In this document: in pieces, positions 55,989 to 63,396 of the stretch | Layout of the letters: every line of letters begins with the position of its first letter | Position numbering within the stretch: position 1 is the stretch's first letter | DNA from: Longispora fulva | GTDB taxonomy: Bacteria > Actinomycetota > Actinomycetes > Mycobacteriales > Micromonosporaceae | Assembly: GCF_015751905.1 (NCBI RefSeq) | Contig: NZ_JADOUF010000001.1 | Coordinates: 6,386,001 to 6,450,000, forward strand | Length of the DNA: 64,000 nt | Reading direction: 5' to 3' | The notes under the pieces: model-generated | The model's database searches: none | Told to the model about the DNA's origin: nothing | What the model saw: the letters and a program-made list of their open reading frames with translations, nothing else | Position numbers and translations under genes: made by a program

Positions 55989-56432
55989 CTACGCTGGCAG
56001 GTCCTTCAACCAGCGCTTCACGCCCCCATGGCTGGAGCAGGTGCCCCTGCGGTGGGCGCTGAAGCTGTAGGTGCCGTCATTGCACTCCGCGCTCGCACCG
56101 GCGGGCGGCTGCGGGGCCTGGACGGGGCGCTGGACGCACTTGCCGTCCGAGTTCAGGTAGTAGCCCTCCCCGCAGGTCACCGGCTTCGGTGGGGCCGGGG
56201 CGTTCGCGGGTGGCGCGACCTTGGCTTCGGGGGCCTTCGACGTCGGGGCGGCCGGGGTCGTCGGGGCCGGAGCGGGTGCTGACGTGGTCGGTGCGACGTA
56301 CGGGACGGCTTCCTGGGTGGTGGCGGCCGGCTGGGGGGACTGCTCCGGCGCGCTCGCGGCCGGCTGGCAGGCGGTGAGTACCGCGAGCAGCAGGGCTGGG
56401 ACGGCCACTTTCCAGAGGTTTCGTTGGCGCAT
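55989..56432 (-). CDS. Lipoprotein with DUF3761 domain
   Basis: A 147-residue exported protein. The N-terminus RQRNLWKVAVPALLLAVLTA is followed by the lipobox cysteine (LTAC). A Pro/Ala/Thr linker (about 25-85) leads to a C-terminal DUF3761 domain: GYYLNSDGKCVQRP, then CNDGTYSFSAHRRGTCSSHG and GVKRWL, with conserved cysteines. Function unknown; the domain appears on secreted proteins. ATG 56432 is preceded by GAGGAG at about 10 nt. It converges on the sugar transferase terminator. Confidence 0.83.
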   Translation of the reverse strand: MRQRNLWKVAVPALLLAVLTACQPAASAPEQSPQPAATTQEAVPYVAPTTSAPAPAPTTPAAPTSKAPEAKVAPPANAPAPPKPVTCGEGYYLNSDGKCVQRPVQAPQPPAGASAECNDGTYSFSAHRRGTCSSHGGVKRWLKDLPA

Positions 56433-56611
56433 CGACCGTGGGCTCCTCGGTTGGACGTGGGGTGACAACCCGCTCACTCTTTACGTACCGCAGTGGGAGG
56501 TCAACGGATCGTGGCCGAATATGTCGGTTCGATGGTCCAGAAAGGATGATCGGCGCGCGCGGCGACCGGATGGCCAGGTGGGTCCTGGGTGGATGGTGGC
56601 CGGCGATCGGG

Positions 56612-58099
56612 CTACAGGCGGAGGGCGTCCGGGGCGTGCAGGCGGAGGAGGGTGCGCCCGACCGTGGGTGGCACCCGGCGTCGGGTCGCCAGGGACACCG
56701 TGATCATCACGAGGAACGCGAGCGGCACCGTCCACGCCGCCGGCTGCGTGATCAGCACCGCCAGCCAGCCGTGCCCCGCGTACCCGAGGACGGTCAGGAT
56801 CACCGCGCCGGCGGCCGAACCGCCCCCGCACAGCATCCCCGCAGCCGCCCCGACATCGGTCAGCCCCCGCCACCAGATCCCGAGCAGCAGCAGCGGGCAG
56901 AAGGTGGCCGCCGCGACCGCGAAGGCCAGCCCCACCACCCGGGACACGTCGAGGTCTGCCACCGCGAGGGCCATCCCGCACGGCAACAGGCCCCCGACGA
57001 GCGCCGACAGCCGGAAGTCCCGCACGGAGCCCCGGCCGAGCACGTCGGTGGACAGCACCCCGGCCACGGAGGTCAGCAGGCCGGACGAGGTGGACAGGAA
57101 CGCGGCGAACGCGCCGGCCGCGACCAGGGCACCGAGGAACTGGCCGAGTGCGCCGTTCCCGACCACGGCCCCGGGCAGGACCAGGACGACGCTGTCGGGC
57201 TTGGAGAGGCCGGGGGTGTAGATCCGGCCGAGGAGGCCGTACACGGTGGGGAACAGGTAGAAGAAGCCGACCAGGGCGAGGACGCCGAGAGTGGTGCGCC
57301 GGGCGGCCCGGCCGTCGGGGTTCGTGTAGAACCGGACGAGGACGTGCGGGAGGCCCATGGTGCCGAGGAACGTGGCGATCAGCAGCGAGTACGTGCCGAA
57401 CAGGCCCTGGCCCGAGTGGTCGGCCCCGCCGGGCAGCAGCCAGTCGGCGCCGACCGGGGACTTGGGGCTCACCAGGGCCGGGGCGCCGTCGGCCTTCCAG
57501 TGCAGGAGCAGGAACGCGACGGGCAGGGCGAGGGCTGTGAGCTTCAGCCAGTACTGGAACGCCTGCACGAACGTGATCGACCGCATCCCGCCGAGCGCCA
57601 CCCCGCCGGTCACGACGCCGCTGACCAGGAGGACGCCGACCCAGTAGGGCGCGCCGGTGACCGTGCGCAGGGTGAGGCCGGCGCCCTGGAGCTGGGGGAG
57701 CAGGTACAGCCAGCCGATGAACACCACGAACGTCGTCACCAGTCTGCGCAGCCGCCGGGAGCCGAGCCGCAGCTCGCAGAAGTCGGGCAGGGTGAACGCT
57801 CCCGAGCGGCGCAGGGGGCCGGCGACGAAGAGCAGGAGCGCGAGGTAGCCGGCGGCGAATCCGATCGGGTACCACAGGACGTCGAGGCCGAAGCTCAGCA
57901 CGAGGCCCGCGACGCCGAGGAAGGAGGCAGCGGAGAGGTATTCGCCGCCGATCGCCGCGGCGTTCCAGGTCGGGCTGACGGAGCGGGAGGCCACGAGGAA
58001 GTCGCTGGTGGTGCGGGCGAAGCGCAGACCGTACACCCCGATCACGAGCGTGACCAGGGTGACGAGCACGATCGCCGGCAGGGCCCAGGGATTGGACAC
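56612..58099 (-). CDS. Sodium:solute symporter (acetate/monocarboxylate type)
   Basis: A 495-residue SSS-family transporter with 13 membrane helices. Family features: FLVASRSVSPTWNAAAIGGE, then YLSAASFLGVAGLVLSFG, LPHVLVRFYTNPDGRAARRT and AFAAFLSTSSGLLTSVAGVL (sodium-site serines). It is close to ActP/MctC-type carriers for acetate, pyruvate or other short monocarboxylates. The start GTG shares a base with the stop of the small gene before it (TAGTG). The genes for a LytTR regulator and a LytS-type kinase lie upstream in the same operon and probably control its expression. Confidence 0.92.
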   Translation of the reverse strand: MSNPWALPAIVLVTLVTLVIGVYGLRFARTTSDFLVASRSVSPTWNAAAIGGEYLSAASFLGVAGLVLSFGLDVLWYPIGFAAGYLALLLFVAGPLRRSGAFTLPDFCELRLGSRRLRRLVTTFVVFIGWLYLLPQLQGAGLTLRTVTGAPYWVGVLLVSGVVTGGVALGGMRSITFVQAFQYWLKLTALALPVAFLLLHWKADGAPALVSPKSPVGADWLLPGGADHSGQGLFGTYSLLIATFLGTMGLPHVLVRFYTNPDGRAARRTTLGVLALVGFFYLFPTVYGLLGRIYTPGLSKPDSVVLVLPGAVVGNGALGQFLGALVAAGAFAAFLSTSSGLLTSVAGVLSTDVLGRGSVRDFRLSALVGGLLPCGMALAVADLDVSRVVGLAFAVAAATFCPLLLLGIWWRGLTDVGAAAGMLCGGGSAAGAVILTVLGYAGHGWLAVLITQPAAWTVPLAFLVMITVSLATRRRVPPTVGRTLLRLHAPDALRL

Positions 58100-58467
58100 T
58101 ACTTCTCGACCAGTTCCGTGAACTCGCGCTCGTTGCGCTCACTCATCCGGACGTAGATCCACCCCACGGCCACCAGGAACGGGTACGGCAGCACCCCGAG
58201 CAGCACCCACGGCAGCGAGACGCCCAGAACCCGGACCCCGCCGAGCGCCGGCGCGACCGTGAACAGCAGCGGCAGCGTCCCCAGGCCCAGCCCGACCAGC
58301 AGCGCCAACCGCAGCGCCAACGCCAACTGCGCCCGTACCAGGCCCTTGATCAGCGCGTCGCCGATCTCGGTCTGTTCGGCCAGCTCGCGCCGGGTCCGGT
58401 TCACCCGGCGGGCCCTGGCCACCTCGCCGAGGACGATCCGGGTACGGCGGCCCCGGGCCGGGGTCAT
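58099..58467 (-). CDS. Small membrane protein linked to the symporter (DUF485-like)
   Basis: A 122-residue protein with two membrane helices (ALALRLALLVGLGLGTLPLL and VSLPWVLLGVLPYPFLVAVG), a basic N-terminus and an acidic C-terminus RMSERNEREFTELVEK. The place directly before an SSS symporter and the two-helix layout match DUF485-type partners of ActP. ATG 58467 overlaps the LytTR stop (TGATG); GTG 58470 is also possible. It is probably a subunit or stabiliser of the symporter. Confidence 0.75.
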   Translation of the reverse strand: MTPARGRRTRIVLGEVARARRVNRTRRELAEQTEIGDALIKGLVRAQLALALRLALLVGLGLGTLPLLFTVAPALGGVRVLGVSLPWVLLGVLPYPFLVAVGWIYVRMSERNEREFTELVEK

Positions 58468-59201
58468 CACCGGATCCCGTCCTGCTTGGCGGCCCGCAGC
58501 AGCATGTCCTTCAGCTCGCGGGTGTGCCGGCGGGCCACGGGCAGCGTGCGGCCGTCGATGACGACGACGTAGCCGGAGCTGGTGAGGCGCAGTTCGGAGA
58601 TCTGGCTGAGGCGTACCAGATAGGACCTGTGGATTCTCGCGAAGCCGGCATCCGACCAGCGCTCGGCCAGCGTGGCCAGCGCCACCCTGACCAGGTGCGA
58701 GCCGTCGGCGGTGTGCAGCCGGGCATAGTCGCCCTGGGCCTCGACGTAGTGCACGGCGGCGCGGGGCAGCAGCTTGATCGTGCCGGCCAGCTCGACCGGG
58801 ATCACGGCCGTCTCGGGGCCGGAGGTCTTGATGCCGAGCGCGGACACGATCCGGCGCAGGGACTCCGACAGCCGCTCGGGCTCGACCGGCTTGCGGATGT
58901 AGTCGAGGACGCCCAGGTCGAAGGCGTCGGCGGCCCGGTCGTCGTAGGCGGTCACGAATACCACCGCCGGCGGCTTGGCGAACCGGTGCAGCACCCGGGC
59001 GAGTTCCATGCCGTCGAGGCCGGGCATCCGGATGTCGAGGAACGCGGCGTCGATGTCGGCCCCGCGCAGCACCCGCAGCGCCTCGGTGGCGTCCGAGGCC
59101 GTGACCACCTCGGAGACCCTGGCGTCGGAGCGCAGCAGGTAGGCCAGCTCGTCGAGGGCCGGCGGCTCGTCGTCCACGGCCAGGATGCGCAGCGTCCTCA
59201 T
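58467..59201 (-). CDS. LytTR-family response regulator
   Basis: A 244-residue regulator. The receiver domain has acidic residues in ILAVDDEPPALDELAY, phosphoacceptor D56 in AAFLDIRMPGLDGMEL, T in VVFVTAYDDRAADAF and K in YIRKPVEP. The C-terminal LytTR DNA-binding domain (about 136-244) is seen in VHYVEAQGDYARLHTADGSH, then FARIHRSYLVRLSQISELRL and LPVARRHTRELKDMLL. It overlaps the kinase stop (ATGA). LytTR proteins bind pairs of direct repeats; the operator was not located. Confidence 0.94.
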   Translation of the reverse strand: MRTLRILAVDDEPPALDELAYLLRSDARVSEVVTASDATEALRVLRGADIDAAFLDIRMPGLDGMELARVLHRFAKPPAVVFVTAYDDRAADAFDLGVLDYIRKPVEPERLSESLRRIVSALGIKTSGPETAVIPVELAGTIKLLPRAAVHYVEAQGDYARLHTADGSHLVRVALATLAERWSDAGFARIHRSYLVRLSQISELRLTSSGYVVVIDGRTLPVARRHTRELKDMLLRAAKQDGIR

Positions 59202-60358
59202 GACCGCACCGCCGGGTGGAACTTCGGAATTCTGACCAATATTTTGGTACCGGCCCCGGGGCCCGTCTCCACCACCAGCCCGTACTCCTCCCCGAACACC
59301 GAGCGCAGCCGCTCGTCCACGTTCGACAGCCCGACGTGCTGGCCGTCGCCGCTCTCCTCGGCGTCCAGGAGCGCCCTGGGCTCCATCCCCACCCCGTCGT
59401 CCTCGACCGTGATGTGGCACTCGGCCCCGGAGTCGATGGCGACGATGCTGATCGTGCCGACGCCGGGCTTGCGGGACAGGCCGTGCCGGACGGCGTTCTC
59501 GACGAGCGGCTGCAGGCACAGGAACGGCAGGGACACCGGCAGCACCTCGGGGGCCACCTGCAGTCTGACCTGAAGTCTCTCCCCGAACCGGGCCCGCTCG
59601 ATGGTCAGATATCTGTCGATGGACCGCAACTCCTCCGCGAGCGTCGTGTACTCGCCGTGCGCCCGCAGGCTGTACCGGGTGAACTCCGCGAACTCCAGGA
59701 TCAGCTCCCTGGCCCGCTTCGGGTCGGTCCGCACGAACGACGCGATCGCCGACAGCGCGTTGTAGATGAAGTGCGGGCTGATCTGGGCCCGCAGCGCGCG
59801 CAACTCGGCCCGGGCCAGCCGGTCCCGCGAGGAGTCCAACTCCGCGAGCGCCAGCTGGGTGGCGGCCCACCGGCCCGTCTCCACGGCCGCCTGCACCAGG
59901 CCGGGGGCCGGCGGCTCGTCGGACAGCGCGATCAGGGTGCCGACCCGGCCGGCGTCGGTCTGCAACGGCACGAGCACCGCGCCCCGGATCAGGCAGTCCA
60001 GTCGGTCGCAGCTCAGGTCGCCGGCGTCCAGCACCGTCTTGCGGGCCGCGAGGATCTGGTCGCGGTGGTGCTCGCCGGTGCCGTCCCACGCGAGCACCCC
60101 GGTGGGCGAGGCCAACGCGAGCCCGCTGGCCCCGATCAGCCGGCGCAGGTGCCGGACCGACTTGGTGGCCGCCGCCTCGGTGAGCCCAGCGCGCAGCGGC
60201 TCGGCGGCGAGGCCCGCGGTACGGAGCACCTCGTAGGTGGCGCGTTGCACGCTGGTGGCGATGCCCCGGCGGGCGCGCAGCCGGAGCAGCGCGATCACCC
60301 CGGCGGCGAACGCGACCACCGCGGCCGTGACGGCCAGAACTGTGCTCACCTGGCACAT
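59198..60358 (-). CDS. LytS-type sensor histidine kinase
   Basis: A 386-residue kinase with one N-terminal membrane helix (VLAVTAAVVAFAAGVIALLR), a GAF-like domain (about 75-165), then the His_kinase domain with H196 in AQISPHFIYNALSAIASFVR and the ATPase with N-box LCLQPLVENAVRHGLS and G-boxes DDGVGMEP and GLSNVDERL. The short outer part suggests sensing in the membrane or cytoplasm. Pairs like this control carboxylate transporters in other bacteria (BtsSR, YpdAB). ATG 60358 lacks a Shine-Dalgarno; GTG 60349 is an alternative. Confidence 0.92.
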   Translation of the reverse strand: MCQVSTVLAVTAAVVAFAAGVIALLRLRARRGIATSVQRATYEVLRTAGLAAEPLRAGLTEAAATKSVRHLRRLIGASGLALASPTGVLAWDGTGEHHRDQILAARKTVLDAGDLSCDRLDCLIRGAVLVPLQTDAGRVGTLIALSDEPPAPGLVQAAVETGRWAATQLALAELDSSRDRLARAELRALRAQISPHFIYNALSAIASFVRTDPKRARELILEFAEFTRYSLRAHGEYTTLAEELRSIDRYLTIERARFGERLQVRLQVAPEVLPVSLPFLCLQPLVENAVRHGLSRKPGVGTISIVAIDSGAECHITVEDDGVGMEPRALLDAEESGDGQHVGLSNVDERLRSVFGEEYGLVVETGPGAGTKILVRIPKFHPAVRS

Positions 60359-60463
60359 AGTGCGCGCTCGGCGGTACCAAATAAAAGGGTTGCGCGCCGG
60401 TGTAGCGCGTCTGTAGTTTTTCGACGACGCCTGGAGAGCCCGGGAACGGAAGGGGTGAGACCG

Positions 60464-60526
60464 ATGGACATTGCTGCCGTGCGGTTTGTGCTCACCTGCC
60501 AGACCGTTCCCTGCCCCGCCGTCTAG
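60464..60526 (+). CDS. Possible 20-residue leader peptide upstream of the RIO kinase gene
   Basis: ATG 60464, preceded by AAGGGGTGAG at good distance, opens a 20-codon frame ending TAG at 60526. The peptide starts MDIAAVRFVLTCQTVPC and has two cysteines. It ends 48 nt before the RIO kinase start. A strong ribosome site in front of so short a frame suggests a translated uORF, perhaps with attenuating function. Confidence 0.4.
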   Translation: MDIAAVRFVLTCQTVPCPAV

Positions 60527-60574
60527 CGCCGATTCCGCGCCGGTGGGGCGACTCCCAAGGAGAACCTCACCATC

Positions 60575-61498
60575 ATGCGCGACGTGTACAGCAGTGGCGG
60601 CTTCATCAAGCGTGGCCGTGGCAAGAACCGGTTCGACACCGACGATCTCATGTTCGAGAAGCGGGTGCATACCGAGACTGAATGGGACCTTTCCGATGAC
60701 TCGGACGGCCTGCCCGAGGGCGACCGCTGGTCCACCTGGGACTCCGCAGCCCCACTGGAGCGCGGGCCGCTGCCACACCCTTCCTGGGTCGTGACCGACT
60801 TGGGCGCGGTCGACACCGAGCTGGGCATCCTGAAGACCGGCAAGGAGGGCGACGTCTTCCTGATCCGGCGTTCCGTGCCCGGCACCGAGCGGTCCACCCT
60901 GATGGCCGCCAAGCGCTACCGCTCCTCGGAGCACAAGATGTTCCACCGCGACGCCGGGTACACCGAGGGCCGGCAGGTCGCCGAGTCCCGGATGCAGCGC
61001 GCGGTGGCCAACAAGTCGGAGTTCGGGCGCAAGGTCATCGCCGGGCAGTGGGCGATGTCGGAGTTCAACGCGTTGAAGACCTGTCACCAGTGGGGGCTTC
61101 CCGTGCCCTACCCGGTGCAGATCTCCGACACCGAGATCCTGATGGAGTTCATCGGCGAGCCCGACGGCACTGCGGCCCCCCGGCTCGCCAACGCCCGCCC
61201 CGAGGGCGCCGAACTGGTCAGCGTGTGGGAACAGCTCGTCGAGGCCCTCGTGACCCTGGCCCAGCGGGGGTACGCGCACGGCGACCTGTCCCCCTACAAC
61301 CTGCTCGTGCACCACGGCCGGCTCGTCATCATCGACCTGCCGCAGATCGTGGACGTCGTGGTGAACCCGCAGGGCGCGGAGTTCCTGGCCCGCGACGCCC
61401 GCAACGTCGGCACGTGGTTCACGTCCCGGGGCCTGACTGGCGGATCGGTGACACCTGACGACCTGCCAGAGCTGCTGCGGCGGGAGGCCGGGCGTTAG
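60575..61498 (+). CDS. RIO-family serine protein kinase (RIO1-like)
   Basis: A 307-residue atypical kinase. The ATP lysine is K113 (LMAAKRYRSSEHKMF), the catalytic loop HGDLSPYN at 235-242 (D237, N242), and the metal-binding aspartate D254 in VIIDLPQIVD. The N-terminal 75 residues are polar. RIO kinases mature ribosomes in eukaryotes and archaea; bacterial roles are poorly known. Start ATG 60575 is preceded by AAGGAG. An FHA-domain protein, a possible phospho-reader, is encoded next after 74 nt. Confidence 0.92.
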   Translation: MRDVYSSGGFIKRGRGKNRFDTDDLMFEKRVHTETEWDLSDDSDGLPEGDRWSTWDSAAPLERGPLPHPSWVVTDLGAVDTELGILKTGKEGDVFLIRRSVPGTERSTLMAAKRYRSSEHKMFHRDAGYTEGRQVAESRMQRAVANKSEFGRKVIAGQWAMSEFNALKTCHQWGLPVPYPVQISDTEILMEFIGEPDGTAAPRLANARPEGAELVSVWEQLVEALVTLAQRGYAHGDLSPYNLLVHHGRLVIIDLPQIVDVVVNPQGAEFLARDARNVGTWFTSRGLTGGSVTPDDLPELLRREAGR

Positions 61499-61572
61499 CA
61501 GGTAGCATTCGAGCGACGTTAAGGCCAGTGACCTGCATTGATGTGCGGCATTCTGGCAGGGGAGGGGCAAAC

Positions 61573-62583
61573 GTGCGGTTCGAGATCAGCAAGGTGCTGG
61601 ATGCCATCGAGCGTCGGCTGAGCACCGACCCGGCCCTCGTCGGCGCCCTCGTGGACGTCGGCGAGGTGCTGCGGGCGGTCGACCTCGACGGCGGGCGCCC
61701 CACCTACCTCCCCCGGCTCGGCGCCGTCGTGGACGCGCTCGCGGTGAAGCTCGACGACGCCGCCGTGCCGGTGTACGCGATCGCCGACAAGGCCCTGCTG
61801 TCGAGCCTGGAGCTGACCTCCAACGAGAAGATGGTGCTCCGCCGCTGGGCCGACGATGGGCAGATCGAGGTGGTCGCCTCCGATCCGGCCCGCCGCCTGG
61901 TGGAGCTCGCCGGGATCACGGGCCTGCCCGTGCTCTCCCGGCATCCGCTGCCCGTCGCGATGACCATGGCCCCGGTGCCCGGCCTCGGCGGAGTGGTCCT
62001 GATCGACCGGCCGGGCACCGCCGGCCCCGCACAGACCGCCGTGCTGTCCCGGCGGTGGCGCTGCCCGGACGGCGAGCCCGTCGGCATCCCCACCCTGCTC
62101 GCCACCGGCCAGCCGACGTGCCCCCGGCACGGCGTCGCGCTCGCCGACGAGGGCCCCCGGCCGGTGTCCCAGGCCGTCACGGTGTGGGTCGGCGGCACGG
62201 CACGGACCAGGTTCGCCGTCGACGCGCTCCGCCCGCTGGTCGTCGGCCGGTCCCCGGCGCAGGGCGTCATGCTCGGCCCGTGGCTGGACGACGAGAGCCT
62301 GCAGTGGATCAGCCGGGCGCACGTGGAGCTGACCCTGGCCGGGAATCTGCTCACCGTCACCGACAAGAGCACGAACGGGACGGTCGTCGTCCGGGCCAAC
62401 GGGTCGCGGGTCGAACTCAGCCGGGATCAGAGCGAGCTGGTGGGCGAGGCCGACACCGTCGAGCTGCACCAGGGGGTGGAGCTCACGCACGCCGGTCGGC
62501 GGCCCAGTCGGGCGGTGTCGGCGGGCGGCGGGATCATGGCCGAGGCCCCGACCATCGCGCTGCGTCTCCCCATCCGGGAGTAA
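61573..62583 (+). CDS. FHA-domain protein with N-terminal unknown domain
   Basis: A 336-residue soluble protein. The N-terminal 180 residues (FEISKVLDAIERRLSTDPAL, then YLPRLGAVVDALAVKLDDAA) form a domain I do not recognise; VPVYAIADKALLSSLELTSN and VVASDPARRLVELAGI lie in it. A short segment with two cysteines (RRWRCPDGEPVG, QPTCPRHG) could be a zinc ribbon. The C-terminal FHA domain starts near residue 215: LVVGRSPAQGVMLG, WISRAHVELTLAGNLLTVTD and KSTNGTVVVRANG. GTG 61573 has GGAGGGG 6 nt upstream. Neighbours are a RIO kinase and an ABC exporter. Confidence 0.8.
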   Translation: MRFEISKVLDAIERRLSTDPALVGALVDVGEVLRAVDLDGGRPTYLPRLGAVVDALAVKLDDAAVPVYAIADKALLSSLELTSNEKMVLRRWADDGQIEVVASDPARRLVELAGITGLPVLSRHPLPVAMTMAPVPGLGGVVLIDRPGTAGPAQTAVLSRRWRCPDGEPVGIPTLLATGQPTCPRHGVALADEGPRPVSQAVTVWVGGTARTRFAVDALRPLVVGRSPAQGVMLGPWLDDESLQWISRAHVELTLAGNLLTVTDKSTNGTVVVRANGSRVELSRDQSELVGEADTVELHQGVELTHAGRRPSRAVSAGGGIMAEAPTIALRLPIRE

Positions 62584-62589
62584 GGGCCG

Positions 62590-62607
62590 ATCCTCCTCGA
62601 GGAGGAT
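62590..62607. promoter_or_regulatory. Perfect 18-bp palindrome before the ABC transporter
   Basis: ATCCTCCTCGAGGAGGAT is an exact palindrome without loop, with further pairing of GCCGA (62586-62590) and TCGGC (62610-62614). It lies 7 nt after the FHA gene stop and 33 nt before the ABC gene start. It may be an operator or act as a terminator hairpin. Confidence 0.5.
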
Positions 62608-62640
62608 GGTCGGCGCGAAACGGCCACTACGCTGATCTTC

Positions 62641-63396
62641 GTGAGCGAAAACGCCTTTGAGCTGCGTGGTCTGGTCAAGAGGTTCGGGGAGAAGGTCGCC
62701 GTCAACGGCGTCGACCTGGCGGTCCCGACGGGGTCCTTCTTCGGCCTGCTCGGTCCCAACGGGGCCGGGAAGACGACGTCGCTGTCCATGGCGGTGGGGC
62801 TGCTGCGTCCCGACGCCGGGACGGCGTACGTGCTGGGGCATGACGTCTGGCGGGACCCGGTCGGGGCGAAGCAGCTCCTCGGGGTGCTCCCGGACGCGGT
62901 GCGGATGTTCGACCGGCTGACGGGGCTGGAGCTGCTCACGTACACCGGAATGCTTCGTGGCATGCCCGCAGAGCAGATCGCGACCCGGGCCGGCGAGCTG
63001 CTGGACGTGCTGGGCCTGGCCGACGCGGGCAGCACCCTGGTCGTCGACTACTCCGCCGGGATGAAGAAGAAGATCGGGCTGGCCTGCGCGTTGCTGCACG
63101 GCCCCCGGCTGCTGGTCCTGGACGAGCCGTTCGAGGCCGTCGACCCGGTGTCCGCCGCCACGATCCGCGACATCCTGCACCGCTTCGTCGGCTCCGGCGG
63201 CACGGTGATCTTCTCCTCGCACGTCATGGAGGTCGTCGAGCGGCTGTGCAGCCATGTCGCGATCCTCGCCGACGGCGTGATCAAGGTGGTAGGCACGCTG
63301 GACGAGGTCCGCGGCGACCGTCCGTTGGAGGAGATCTTCGTGGAGCAGGCCGGTGGCCGGACCTCCCTGGGCGAGGAGTTGGCGTGGCTGAAGTGA
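62641..63396 (+). CDS. ABC transporter ATP-binding protein
   Basis: A 251-residue ATPase of the ABC-2 exporter type. Walker A is GPNGAGKTT at 38-46, the signature YSAGMKKKIGLACALLHGPR (a variant of LSGGQ), Walker B RLLVLDEPFEAVD and the switch histidine in VIFSSHVMEVVERL. It energises the membrane protein encoded next. The GTG start is at 62641; its stop lies inside the permease gene (13-bp overlap). Confidence 0.93.
   Translation: MSENAFELRGLVKRFGEKVAVNGVDLAVPTGSFFGLLGPNGAGKTTSLSMAVGLLRPDAGTAYVLGHDVWRDPVGAKQLLGVLPDAVRMFDRLTGLELLTYTGMLRGMPAEQIATRAGELLDVLGLADAGSTLVVDYSAGMKKKIGLACALLHGPRLLVLDEPFEAVDPVSAATIRDILHRFVGSGGTVIFSSHVMEVVERLCSHVAILADGVIKVVGTLDEVRGDRPLEEIFVEQAGGRTSLGEELAWLK

Noticed and set aside
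56438-58156. 572-codon plus-strand frame opposite the SSS symporter
   Set aside because: The symporter on the minus strand has complete membrane helices and family motifs; the plus frame is highly charged and motif-free.
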